Assembly: GCA_024233305.1 (NCBI GenBank)
Contig: JACKPV010000032.1
Location: forward strand, 161,272 to 225,271
Origin: Verrucomicrobiales bacterium
Lineage (GTDB): Bacteria; Verrucomicrobiota; Verrucomicrobiia; Limisphaerales; J093
Reading direction: 5' to 3'
DNA length: 64,000 bases
The position numbers and the translations under genes were made by a program. Below, in pieces: positions 43,577 through 52,261 of the stretch (positions are counted from its first letter, which is position 1; every line of letters begins with the position of its first letter). The notes beneath the pieces were generated by a model, which saw nothing but the letters and a program-made list of their open reading frames with translations, did not search any database and was not told where the DNA came from.

Positions 43577-45914
43577 GCTGGCCACCAAAAAGTGGTTTCG
43601 TTGCCCGGGGCACGCGGGGCGGCGGACACAACCGGAGACTTCCCAAACGCTCCGCTCCGGGCTGGCCATCGGCTGCGCCTGCCTGCTGCTGGGAGGTTGC
43701 GGGAAGTCGCCGGGGCAATCCGAGCTGCATCAGGGGGTCCGCTTGATCGAGGCGGGCAAACCCGCCGAGGCGGTCGAGGTCCTGGGGCAGGCCGCCCGAA
43801 TCCTGGCGACCAACCAACTGGCCTCCGCGCAGGCCTTGAACCATCTTGGCATTGCCCTCCAGCAATCCGGTCGGTCGGTCGAGGCGGCAGAGGCCTACAC
43901 CGGAGCGTTGAACCGCGATCTGAACCTGTTTGCCGCCCGTTACAACCGGGGCTGTCTTCGGCTCGAACAGGGAAATTACGCCGAGGCCATTCGCGATCTG
44001 AGCACGTATGTGACCCATCAACCCAGGGAAGCCCGGGGGTGGTTGCAGCTCGGGTTCGCCCGTTGGCATGCGGGCGATACCGAAGCCGCGGCGGGGGCCT
44101 TCCGGCAGGCGGCGCAGCTTGCCGCCTCGCGCAGTCTCCAGGCGCGGGCCTTGAATGGCGCCGGTTTGTGTTGTGCCCGGCAACAGCAGAGCGAGGAGGC
44201 CTTGCGGTTCTTCGAAGCGGCCCTCCAGCTCGATCCCTCGTTCGCAGCGGCGGTGCTCAACCAGGCGGTGGTGCTCGAATCCGGCCTCCAGGACCGGCTG
44301 CGCGCGGTCGAAAAATACGAGGCTTATCTCGATTCGGGCGCTGCCGGCGCGACCGACCAGGCGGTTCGGGATCACGTCCGGCTGCTCGCCATGTCGCTGC
44401 GTCCGCCCCTCCCTTCGGATCAGGAGCTGGCGACCCAAGGCGCCGAGGCTCGCGCCAGAATCACCAATTTGTTCAGCCGCGTCGGCAGTGTCGGGCCTGT
44501 CGCTCCGACCGGCGTGCCACCGGCGATCCCCCTGACCGGCGCGCCGCCCGCGTTGTCCGCCACGACGGACGTCCGGTTGGCAGACGTTCCGACCTCCGCC
44601 ATTCCCGCGCTCGCCCTGACCAGCGCCGCGCCCGCGCTGGTTCTAACGGGAGCCCCCGCGGCATCGGTTACGGGCGCGCTGGCGCAAGTCGTTTCCACTT
44701 CCCCGGTTCCGGCGAGTGTCATCCAAACCGGGGCGCCCCCGAAAATCGTCGTGGCTTCCGCTCCTCCGCCGCTGGTCGCAGCAGCGCCTTCAGCCGAAGG
44801 CGAGGGGGGCGCGAAACCGCTCGCCGAGGCGTCCACCAACACCGGGCCAGTGGCGGAAGCGGTCGGGTCCGCGCCGGTCCTCGAGGAAGTGAGTGTCGAG
44901 TCGCCTCCCGTCCTGATGGCGGCGGGCGGACCTGCTTCCGCCGGCGCCTCCGGGCAGGATTCACGCGTCGGGCTGATGGAGGCGGCCAGCGCCTTCGACG
45001 AACCGGATTCGCTGGCCGGGGGACCGACCGGCAGCGAGGCGGGCGCGGTGGCGGAAGGCGTCGGGGAGGCGATAGCCGGAGCCGGAGCCGGAGCCGAAGC
45101 CGAAGCCGAAGCGGGAGCGCCAGCGGAAGCGGAAGCGGGAGAGGCGGAGGGGCGTTCCTTTCTGGCGCGCATCAACCCGCTGAATCTGTTCCGTCGTGCG
45201 CCGCAGGAAAAGCGCATCACCCCGTTGCCGCCCAAGCCTGGAACGACCCCGATCCGGGGGGCGGCATCCGAGGCCGCCCCGCCGCTGCCGGTCCAGCCAG
45301 CGCCACCGGTCGAACTTGCGAGTGATGCTGGTCAGCCGGCCGGAGCGGCGTCCCCCACGACTCCGGCCCAATCCGCCCGGCCGGCTTTTCCGCGCTACCG
45401 CTATCAGTCGCCCGAGCGTCCCGCGGTTGGTGATGCCGCCGCCTCGCGCCAGCATTTCTTGCGCGGGGTGCAAGACTACCATCGGGGCGATTTCGAGGCG
45501 GCGTCCGCGGCGTACGGAGCGGCGATCAAGGCGGACCCGGCGAACTTCGAGGCCCGCTACAATGCGGCTGCGCTGGCCTACCGGCGGGGGAAGACCGGGG
45601 ACTGCCTGAAGGAAAGCGAGGTTGCCCTGGCGATTGAGCCGTCCGATGCCGCGGCCCGGTTCAATTTCGCGCTCGCCTTGCAGAAGGCCGGTTTCCCCTT
45701 GGATGCCGCCGTCGAATTGGAACGAATCCTGGCCTCCCACCCGGGCAGCGCCGAGGCCCACCTCGCTTTGGGAGCGCTTTACGCCGACACCATCGGGGAC
45801 CCGGGCCAGGCTCGCGAGCATTACCAGCGGGTGCTTGATCTGCAGCCCGGCCACGCCCAGGCGGCCGCCCTGCGGCGCTGGCTCGCGATCCACCGACCCG
45901 TGGCGCCCCGTTGA
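43575..45914 (+). CDS. TPR lipoprotein with long low-complexity linker
   Basis: This 779-residue protein has a lipobox (LLLGGC, about residues 38-43 from 43575). TPR units run at about 50-260 (ARYNRGCLRLEQGNYAEAIRDL, then ALRFFEAALQLDPSFAAAVL). A long Ala/Pro/Gly/Glu-rich linker (about 275-590) contains the degenerate repeat TGAPPA/LTSAAPALVLTGAPA and a Gly/Ala/Glu tract near 500-530. A second TPR block ends the protein (ADPANFEARYNAAALAYRRG). It may be a surface scaffold for protein complexes. The start at 43557 would add six residues. Confidence 0.85.
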   Translation: MLATKKWFRCPGHAGRRTQPETSQTLRSGLAIGCACLLLGGCGKSPGQSELHQGVRLIEAGKPAEAVEVLGQAARILATNQLASAQALNHLGIALQQSGRSVEAAEAYTGALNRDLNLFAARYNRGCLRLEQGNYAEAIRDLSTYVTHQPREARGWLQLGFARWHAGDTEAAAGAFRQAAQLAASRSLQARALNGAGLCCARQQQSEEALRFFEAALQLDPSFAAAVLNQAVVLESGLQDRLRAVEKYEAYLDSGAAGATDQAVRDHVRLLAMSLRPPLPSDQELATQGAEARARITNLFSRVGSVGPVAPTGVPPAIPLTGAPPALSATTDVRLADVPTSAIPALALTSAAPALVLTGAPAASVTGALAQVVSTSPVPASVIQTGAPPKIVVASAPPPLVAAAPSAEGEGGAKPLAEASTNTGPVAEAVGSAPVLEEVSVESPPVLMAAGGPASAGASGQDSRVGLMEAASAFDEPDSLAGGPTGSEAGAVAEGVGEAIAGAGAGAEAEAEAGAPAEAEAGEAEGRSFLARINPLNLFRRAPQEKRITPLPPKPGTTPIRGAASEAAPPLPVQPAPPVELASDAGQPAGAASPTTPAQSARPAFPRYRYQSPERPAVGDAAASRQHFLRGVQDYHRGDFEAASAAYGAAIKADPANFEARYNAAALAYRRGKTGDCLKESEVALAIEPSDAAARFNFALALQKAGFPLDAAVELERILASHPGSAEAHLALGALYADTIGDPGQAREHYQRVLDLQPGHAQAAALRRWLAIHRPVAPR

Positions 45915-45931
45915 ACCGCTTCCCCGCCGGC

Positions 45932-46939
45932 TCAGAATTGCCGGAGGAAGCGCAGGTCGTTCTGGTAGAACAGGCGGATGTCGTTGATCCCGTATCGGAT
46001 CATCGCGATTCGCTCGATCCCGAAACCGAACGCCCAACCGGTCCAGACCTCGGGGTCGTAACCGACGTTCTCGAAGACCTTGGGATGCACCATGCCGCAG
46101 CCCGCGATTTCCAACCATTCCCTCCCCATCCGGCGCGTTAACGCGCTCGAGAAGTCGATCTCAAAGCTGGGTTCGGTGTAGCTGAAGTAGTGCGGACGGA
46201 AACGGATGCGGGTCTCGGGCCCCATCAGTTCCCGGAAGACGAACTCGACGGTGCCCTTGAGGTCGCCCACGGTCACGCCCCGATCCACGTAGAGGCCCTC
46301 CACTTGGTGGAAGGTGGGGTTGTGGGTGGCGTCGGCGTTGTCGCGCCGGTAGACGCGGCCCGGGACGATGATCCGCACCGGGGGCGGTTGCTGCTGCATC
46401 ACGCGGATCTGCACCGAGGACGTGTGGGTGCGCAGCAGCAGTCGGGGCGTCGTCGGGAGATGAAAAGTGTCCTGCATGTCCCGTGCCGGATGATCCGCCG
46501 GGGTGTTCAACGCATCGAAGCAGTGATGGTCATCCTCGATCTCGGGGCCATCTGCCACCACGAACCCGATCTTGCGGAAACTGCGGACGATGTCCTCGGT
46601 CACCTGGGTCAGCGGATGGAGGCGTCCGAGCGGACGGCGCCGGCCCGGCAGGGTGAAGTCGGTGGGATTCGCGGGACGGGCGGCCTCGAGTTCGAGCGCG
46701 GCACGGCGTTCGGCGAGGGCCGCTTCGAGGGACTGCTTGGCGAGGTTGACCTCCTTGCCGGCGGCCGGCTTCTCCTCCTTGGGCAACTGGCCGAGTTGTT
46801 TCAGCAGGCCGGTGAAACGTCCGTTCGCCCCGAGATGGACGACGCGCGCCTGGTCCAGCGTGGCGAGATCCGGGGCGCCGGTGAAGTCGTTCAACGCCGC
46901 CTGTTTCAGGGGCTCGATTTGTTCGAGAAAGGCCGACAT
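45932..46939 (-). CDS. pheS: Phenylalanine-tRNA ligase alpha subunit
   Basis: This 335-residue protein is the class II catalytic subunit. It has the N-terminal coiled coil (about 1-85), motif 1 region GRLHPLTQVTEDIVRSF, motif 2 with TFHQVEGLYVD and RVYRRD, and motif 3 GWAFGFGIERIAMIRYGI. The pheT partner is not in this window. The rplT gene ends 148 bases upstream on the same strand, with a terminator-like hairpin between. Confidence 0.95.
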   Translation of the reverse strand: MSAFLEQIEPLKQAALNDFTGAPDLATLDQARVVHLGANGRFTGLLKQLGQLPKEEKPAAGKEVNLAKQSLEAALAERRAALELEAARPANPTDFTLPGRRRPLGRLHPLTQVTEDIVRSFRKIGFVVADGPEIEDDHHCFDALNTPADHPARDMQDTFHLPTTPRLLLRTHTSSVQIRVMQQQPPPVRIIVPGRVYRRDNADATHNPTFHQVEGLYVDRGVTVGDLKGTVEFVFRELMGPETRIRFRPHYFSYTEPSFEIDFSSALTRRMGREWLEIAGCGMVHPKVFENVGYDPEVWTGWAFGFGIERIAMIRYGINDIRLFYQNDLRFLRQF

Positions 46940-47040
46940 GACAAACTGCTCAGTTGCGCTGCATCCGGGCGGATTCTCGGCCGCCTCCGGTCTTCCGATC
47001 CGGCGGGTCTGCCGGCGCTGGCGGTGGCCGGAAACGACAA

Positions 47041-47065
47041 AGGGCGACCGTATGCGGGTCGCCCT
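47041..47065 (-). terminator. Hairpin between rplT and pheS
   Basis: AGGGCGACC and GGTCGCCCT form a 9-bp stem around a 7-base loop, followed on the minus strand by TTTGTCGTTT, a weak T-run. It lies 21 bases after the rplT stop, so it may end the rpmI-rplT transcript or attenuate pheS. Confidence 0.6.
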
Positions 47066-47086
47066 ATCCGAAGCGTGCGGCCTGGG

Positions 47087-47452
47087 TCAGGCGTGCTTCG
47101 CTTGCAGGGCGTTCTGCGCCAGCTTCACCAGTTCACCGAAAGCCTGACCATCGGTCGCGGCGAGGTCGGCCAGCATCTTGCGGTTGACCTCGACCTTGGC
47201 GGCGGTCAGGCCCTCGATGAAGCGGCTGTAGGTCAGCCCGGCCGCCCGCGTGGCGGCGTTGATGCGGAGCTGCCACAGCCGGCGAAAATCGCGCTTGCGG
47301 GTGCGACGGTGGTTGTAGGCATACACCAACCCGTGATCCACCGCGTCGGAAGCGTAGCGGTAGAGTTTCGAACGGCGCATCCGATAGCCTTTGGCGGCCA
47401 GGAGGACGCGTTTCCGTCGTTTGCGTGAGGCGGGACCGTTGGTAACTCGCAT
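47087..47452 (-). CDS. rplT: 50S ribosomal protein L20
   Basis: This 121-residue protein is highly basic. The start (MRVTNGPASRKRRKRVLLAAKGY) and the segment ARDxAF-like DVGxxR core (FRRLWQLRINAATRAAGLTYSRFIEGL) match L20. It follows rpmI by 32 bases on the same strand, the usual order. L20 commonly controls its own operon by binding the leader; no such structure is evident in the short leader here. Confidence 0.96.
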   Translation of the reverse strand: MRVTNGPASRKRRKRVLLAAKGYRMRRSKLYRYASDAVDHGLVYAYNHRRTRKRDFRRLWQLRINAATRAAGLTYSRFIEGLTAAKVEVNRKMLADLAATDGQAFGELVKLAQNALQAKHA

Positions 47453-47484
47453 GGTGGGTGAAAGGCGTTTCGGTTAACCCGGGC

Positions 47485-47694
47485 TCAGCGGCTGAAGGGC
47501 AGGCATTCGAGAATGCGGGCCGCATCCCCCGGAGGCAGCTCCGCTTCCCCGCGCAGGCGACGACGACGGCCCGGCCCCTTGTGCGCCAGCAGGTGGCGTC
47601 GGCCGGCGTGGGATCGCATGACTTTGCCGGTGCCGGTCACCTTGAACCGTTTGGCCACGGATTTCTTCGTTTTCTGATTTCTCGCGCGTCGCAT
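47485..47694 (-). CDS. rpmI: 50S ribosomal protein L35
   Basis: This 69-residue basic protein has the L35 core (KTKKSVAKRFKVTGTGKVMR, then HAGRRHLLAHKG). The start at 47694 (MRRARNQKTKK) is favoured over an upstream ATG at 47706, with GGAA about 6 bases before. It is first of rpmI-rplT; infC, often just upstream in other bacteria, is not here. A sigma-70-like promoter lies 33-61 bases upstream. Confidence 0.95.
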   Translation of the reverse strand: MRRARNQKTKKSVAKRFKVTGTGKVMRSHAGRRHLLAHKGPGRRRRLRGEAELPPGDAARILECLPFSR

Positions 47695-47726
47695 AGAACG
47701 TTCCAATTCCGTTCAAAAGAGCGCGC

Positions 47727-47755
47727 AATATAGGAAAATCCCGGATGGGAGGCAA
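47727..47755 (-). promoter_or_regulatory. Sigma-70-like promoter of rpmI-rplT
   Basis: On the minus strand TTGCCT (47755-47750) is followed after 17 bases by TATATT (47732-47727). The predicted transcript starts near 47720, about 26 bases before the rpmI ATG, so the leader is too short for the long L20-binding leader seen in Escherichia coli. Confidence 0.6.
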
Positions 47756-47786
47756 GTCGTATTCTCGGCTTTTTCGGACCGCGCGG

Positions 47787-47911
47787 GCATCTCAGCTTTT
47801 TCGGACCGCGGAATTCACTCCGCAGCAAGCCTGACCTCCGGCGAAGCCGTCGGAAGGAACTCCGGGCGCCATTTTCCCCGTCCGCCTGGAACTCGGAAGG
47901 AGCTGAGATGC
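47787..47911. repeat. Palindromic intergenic repeat, family B, copy 1
   Basis: This 125-bp element has perfect 10-bp terminal inverted repeats, GCATCTCAGC and GCTGAGATGC. It matches 62448-62571 along its length (for example TTCACTCCG and CGGGCGCCATTT). A partial tandem copy of its left end lies at 47763-47783, identical at 20 of 21 bases to 47790-47810. It sits between rpmI and the PQQ-repeat gene. Confidence 0.8.
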
Positions 47912-48184
47912 ACACTGGCGTCGCCGCCTCCCAAGCAAAGACGCGGCGCTCGCGTGGGCGCCGCGTCGGCAGATCGGCGGCAGATCCCTCCGGCAGATTT
48001 CAACGCGCCGGCCCTGCTGGGCTTCCGCTGTCGGTGTAACCCGTGGCTGCGTCCAGACGTCGAAACCATGGTCAACCGTCTTGGACAGGCGACAGTGTCG
48101 GGTGCGCGGGTGCTTCCAACCGGCCTCCGCCCAAGGCTTCACCAAACAGATTCTGACCCGGACCAGACGACAAACACCCATCCC

Positions 48185-49546
48185 ATGCGCCTACGCACCC
48201 TCATCCCCCTGATCACCATCACCAGCCTCGGGAACGGCCTGGCCGACTGGCCGCAGTACCTTGGCCCGGAAAGGAACAGCACCTCCCCGGAGAAGGGAAT
48301 TCGACGCTCGTGGCCGGAAGCAGGGCCCGAAGTGCTTTGGACCGTGTCCGTCGGCAGGGGCTTTGGTGGCCCGGTCATCAAGGACGGGAGGGTTTACCTG
48401 CTCGACAGGGATGATGAGGTGGGCGACAGCCTGCGCTGCTGGGACTTCTCCAATGGCGACGAACTTTGGCATTTCGCTTACGACGCCCCTGGCTCGGTGA
48501 TGTTCCCCGGCTCCCGCGGCGTGCCGACCATCGACGGCGACTACGTCTTTTCCTGTGGTCACAACGGTGACCTCTACTGCATCGACCTGAACACCCACAA
48601 ACCCGTCTGGAATAGGAACGTCTGGACCGATTTCGGAGGTGACCTGGGCGGTGGCTACCCCCGCGGAGCCGGGCCAGCAAGCCGGTTCCCGATCTGGGCT
48701 GTCACGCAGAATCCTCTGGTTTATGACGATCTGCTGATCGTGGCCTCGCAGGCGCCCGAGGCGGGCGTCGTGGCCTACGCCAAGCGAACCGGTGAGGTGA
48801 AGTGGAAGACGCCGTCACTCGGCTACGTGGGTTATGTGAGCCCGGCCATCGTGAAGGTGGATGGCAACGACCATCTCGTCATGGTGACGCCGTCGACCAA
48901 TCCGCTGCGACGGGCCACGCCGGATGAAAACGAATTGGGCAAAGTGGTCGGCATCGAACCGCTGACCGGGAGAATCCTCTGGGAGTATGATCGGTGGCTT
49001 TGTCACATCCCGGTGCCCAACGCGGTGGATGCCGGGGAGAACCGGGTGCTCGTGGTCGGCGGATACGAACTCGGCGCAACGATGCTCAAGGTCGGGAAGC
49101 AAACGGATGGCAGCTACGGCGCCACCGAACTCTTCACCACCGAGGAGTTCGGCGACCAGACCAAACCCCCGATCCAGCATGACGGCCATTTCTACGCCCA
49201 GTACGGCACCAACAGCCGACGGGACGGCATGGTGTGCATGGACATGGATGGCAACATCCAGTGGAAGACCAGGCGATCGCCGGGCTTTGACAAGGGCAGC
49301 ATGATCCTGGTGGACGGTCTCATCCTCGCGACCGACGGCGCAAAGACCCTGTACCTCATTGACCCGGATCCGTCCGGATTCAAGGCATTGGCCTCGGCCG
49401 AGTTGCTGGGCAACGAGCGGTCGGACGGTGGGGAGACCGATCGGATGCGCCGGGGCGCCACCCAGAACTGGGCGCCTTTGGCGCTCTCGGATGGCAAGCT
49501 CATGATCCGGGACCAGAGCCAGATGAAGTGTGTGCTCGTCCGGTAG
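48185..49546 (+). CDS. PQQ-binding-like beta-propeller repeat protein
   Basis: This 453-residue secreted protein has a signal peptide (MRLRTLIPLITITSLGNGLA). The mature part begins DWPQYLGPERN, the usual opening of this verrucomicrobial/planctomycete group. Repeated blades include VLWTVSVGRGFGGPVIKDGRVYLLDRDD and AYAKRTGEVKWKTP. PQQ-like propellers may bind a quinone cofactor, but in this group most are thought to be structural. The ATG at 48185 was chosen for the signal peptide; the longer frame from 47954 overlaps non-coding repeat-flanking sequence. Confidence 0.85.
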   Translation: MRLRTLIPLITITSLGNGLADWPQYLGPERNSTSPEKGIRRSWPEAGPEVLWTVSVGRGFGGPVIKDGRVYLLDRDDEVGDSLRCWDFSNGDELWHFAYDAPGSVMFPGSRGVPTIDGDYVFSCGHNGDLYCIDLNTHKPVWNRNVWTDFGGDLGGGYPRGAGPASRFPIWAVTQNPLVYDDLLIVASQAPEAGVVAYAKRTGEVKWKTPSLGYVGYVSPAIVKVDGNDHLVMVTPSTNPLRRATPDENELGKVVGIEPLTGRILWEYDRWLCHIPVPNAVDAGENRVLVVGGYELGATMLKVGKQTDGSYGATELFTTEEFGDQTKPPIQHDGHFYAQYGTNSRRDGMVCMDMDGNIQWKTRRSPGFDKGSMILVDGLILATDGAKTLYLIDPDPSGFKALASAELLGNERSDGGETDRMRRGATQNWAPLALSDGKLMIRDQSQMKCVLVR

Positions 49547-49641
49547 GATCCCGTTGACGCGACCCGGAGCAGGCCCGGTCCAACGGTCCGGTGTTGCCCG
49601 CGCCGATCCCTCGGACCGGCAATGGCCGCGCGACGGTTCAC

Positions 49642-51024
49642 CTACTCGGTCGGTTTCACGAGCGTTTTGTAGAACGCGTTCTTGGCCTTGTGGTAGTCGC
49701 TGAAACCGGGGAAGAAGGCCTCCCGGTTGCCTTGGTTCCAGGCCTTCCAACGGGCCTGCAAGCCGTCGACCCGGCCGGGTTGTTCCGCGGCCAGATCCCG
49801 CGTTTCGGCGAGGTCGCCGGCGAGGTTGTAGAGCGCCGGCGCCAAGTTCGGGCCGGCCTGCAGCAGCTTCCAATCTCCGGACCGGACCGCCCATTGGTCG
49901 CCGCCGTTCATCCGCCAGAACAGTGCTTCATGTGGCGGACGGGAATCGTGCCCGAGCAGATGGGGCAGCAGGTCGACCCCGTCAAGCCGGGCCAGCGTGT
50001 CGGCGCCGATTCCCGCCGCGGCCAGGGCGGTCGCGGACAGATCGTGCGAGATCACGGGGTGGGCGAACGTGGTTCCGGCGGGCAGCCGCGCCGGCCAGGA
50101 CATGACGAACGGCACGCGGATGCCGCCCTCGAACACGCTCCCCTTGCCTCCGCGCAGCGGATCGTTGCGCGCGCCGTTGGCGGTGGGCGGACCGCCGTTG
50201 TCGCTGAGGAAACAGACCAGCGTGCGCTCGCGCAGACCGAGTTCCTCGAGCGTGCGCAGGAGCAACCCGACGCCGTCGTCCAGCACGCTGACCATGGCCG
50301 CGTAGGTCCGGCGCTTCGGGTCGCTGATTCCGGCGAATGTCGCCAGCCGTTCCTGCGGCGCCTGCATCGGGGTGTGCGGCGCGTTGTAGGCCACGTAGAG
50401 GAAGAACGGTTCCCCCCGATGGTCCCGGATGAAGCCGGCAGCCGCGCGCGTCAGATCGTCCGTGAGGTAGCCGTCGATCTCGCGGGGCTTGCCGTTGTGG
50501 TCGAGCGGCGTCTGGTAACCTTCGCCCATCGGCCGCAGCGCGCTGACCTCGAAGTAATCGTGGCCGCCGCCGAGGAAGCCGTGGAAGAAGTCGAACCCGC
50601 GCCGGTTGGGATGGAACAGGTGCGCCGCGCCAAGATGCCATTTGCCGACCATGCCCGTGGCGTAGCCGGCGGCCTGCATCCGCTCGGGCACGGTCTTCTC
50701 GGCCACCGGCAGACCCATCAAGGTGTTCTGCGGATCGAAGGCGATGTTGTTCTCGTAGCCGAACCGGTGCTGGTAGCGGCCGGTCATGAACGAAGCCCGC
50801 GTCGGGCTGCAGAACGGATGCCCGGCATACCCGCTGGTAAACCGGACGCCCGCTGCCGCCAGCGCGTCCAGTTGCGGCGTGGGGATGTCCCGACACCCTT
50901 GAAAACCGACGTCCGCGTAACCGAGATCGTCCGCCAGGATGAACACGACGTTCGGCCGGTCCGCCGCCAGCAGCGTCAGGCCGAGACCGCCCGCCGCTCC
51001 CACCAGAGTTCGGAGGAATCGCAT
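49642..51024 (-). CDS. Sulfatase family protein (arylsulfatase)
   Basis: This 460-residue secreted enzyme has a signal peptide (MRFLRTLVGAAGGLGLTLLA). It has FILADDLGYADVG (metal site), the formylglycine motif CSPTRASFMTGRY, GKWHLG, and FLSDNGG. Activity needs a formylglycine-generating enzyme elsewhere. The ATG at 51024 is the natural start. It is convergent with the PQQ gene and divergent from the BioD-like gene, so it is probably its own transcription unit. Confidence 0.93.
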   Translation of the reverse strand: MRFLRTLVGAAGGLGLTLLAADRPNVVFILADDLGYADVGFQGCRDIPTPQLDALAAAGVRFTSGYAGHPFCSPTRASFMTGRYQHRFGYENNIAFDPQNTLMGLPVAEKTVPERMQAAGYATGMVGKWHLGAAHLFHPNRRGFDFFHGFLGGGHDYFEVSALRPMGEGYQTPLDHNGKPREIDGYLTDDLTRAAAGFIRDHRGEPFFLYVAYNAPHTPMQAPQERLATFAGISDPKRRTYAAMVSVLDDGVGLLLRTLEELGLRERTLVCFLSDNGGPPTANGARNDPLRGGKGSVFEGGIRVPFVMSWPARLPAGTTFAHPVISHDLSATALAAAGIGADTLARLDGVDLLPHLLGHDSRPPHEALFWRMNGGDQWAVRSGDWKLLQAGPNLAPALYNLAGDLAETRDLAAEQPGRVDGLQARWKAWNQGNREAFFPGFSDYHKAKNAFYKTLVKPTE

Positions 51025-51166
51025 GCGGGCATCTTGGCGGCGTCGACCCGCGAAGGAAGTCCTTTCTGCGTTCCTGCGCCCGCTGGTTCCGGGGCGCCAC
51101 CGGGAGGTCACCTGTTCGCGAAATCCCCTTGTTCCCGACCGCGCCTTCGCCTGAAGCTCGCGGCCC

Positions 51167-52261
51167 ATGAACGACGAGACACCGCGCGTGTTCATCGCGG
51201 CCACCCGGCAGAACGAGGGGAAGACCACCACCTCGCTCGGGCTGGCCTCCGCCCTGCTCGAACACTACCCGCGCATCGGTTACATCAAACCGGTCGGACA
51301 GCGTTTCGTGCAGGTGGATGAACAGCGCATCGACGAGGACATCATCCTCATGGACCGCGTCTACGGGTTGCAATGTCCGTTGATCGACATGAGCCCGATC
51401 GCGATCGATCCCGATTTCACGCGCAAGTACCTCCAGTCGTCGAACTACGACACGCTCGTGCGCAAGATCAACCGCGCCTTCGACCGCGTGGCGTGGGAAA
51501 AGGACTTCGTGTTGTGCGAAGGCTCGGGCCACGCCGGGGTGGGCTCGGTGTTCGACCTGTCCAACGCCCGGGTCGCCAAGCTGCTTCGCGCCAAGGTCGT
51601 CATCGTCACCCAGGGCGGCATCGGCAAGCCCATCGACGAGGTGTGCGTCAACCATGCCCTCTTCGAGAAGGAGGGCGTCGAGGTGATCGGCGTGATTCTC
51701 AACAAGGTACTGCCGGACAAGCTCGCCTTCATCAATGAATTCGCCCGGAAGGGCCTGCGCCGGCAGGGCCTGGAACTGCTCGGCGTGCTCCCGCATCAGG
51801 CCATCCTCTCGAGCCCCACCCTCGAGGTCATCCGCGAGGAACTCCCCGCCGAGCCCCTCAACCGAAGCCCGCAGTGGGGCAACCTCGTCGAGGAGGTGGT
51901 CGTCGGCGCAATGAGCGTCCAACAGGCGCTGCGGTACTTCCGCAAAGGCGTGCTGGTCATCGCCCCGGGCGACCGCGAGGACATCGTGCTGGCGGCGGCG
52001 ACGACCCTCTTCGGCCAGGGCACGGACGGCATTGCCGGCATCGTGCTCACCGACGATCAACGGCCTTCGGCCACGGTGCAGCGGTTGATCGAGGCGCTGC
52101 CCTTCCCGGTTTTGCTGGCGCGGCAGAACAGCTACAAGGTGGCCTCCCGGGTGCACAATCTCACGGTCAAGACGCGGCCCTCGGACACCGGCAAGATCGG
52201 TTTGATCCGCGATCTCATCGCCCGGCACGTCGACGTGCCCAAGCTCTTGCGGCGCCTTTGA
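51167..52261 (+). CDS. BioD-like ATPase with DRTGG domain (Pta N-terminal-like)
   Basis: This 364-residue protein has an N-terminal P-loop AAA/BioD-type domain (FIAATRQNEGKTTTSLGLASALLE, with GEGSGH-like LCEGSGHAGVGSVFDLS) and a DRTGG-type C-terminal region (about 240-320, PGDREDIVLAAATTLFGQGTDGIAGIVLTDD). This layout equals the N-terminal regulatory half of long phosphotransacetylases but without the catalytic Pta domain. It is probably a nucleotide-sensing regulator; the partner is unknown. It precedes a zone of transposase relics. Confidence 0.8.
   Translation: MNDETPRVFIAATRQNEGKTTTSLGLASALLEHYPRIGYIKPVGQRFVQVDEQRIDEDIILMDRVYGLQCPLIDMSPIAIDPDFTRKYLQSSNYDTLVRKINRAFDRVAWEKDFVLCEGSGHAGVGSVFDLSNARVAKLLRAKVVIVTQGGIGKPIDEVCVNHALFEKEGVEVIGVILNKVLPDKLAFINEFARKGLRRQGLELLGVLPHQAILSSPTLEVIREELPAEPLNRSPQWGNLVEEVVVGAMSVQQALRYFRKGVLVIAPGDREDIVLAAATTLFGQGTDGIAGIVLTDDQRPSATVQRLIEALPFPVLLARQNSYKVASRVHNLTVKTRPSDTGKIGLIRDLIARHVDVPKLLRRL

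Noticed and set aside
42638..45325. 895-codon plus-strand frame across DUF362 and TPR genes
   Set aside because: It is antisense to one and out of frame with the other, with arginine-rich composition and no domains.
49982..52228. 748-codon minus-strand frame across the second sulfatase and BioD-like gene
   Set aside because: It is antisense to the BioD-like gene and out of frame with the sulfatase, so it is not coding.
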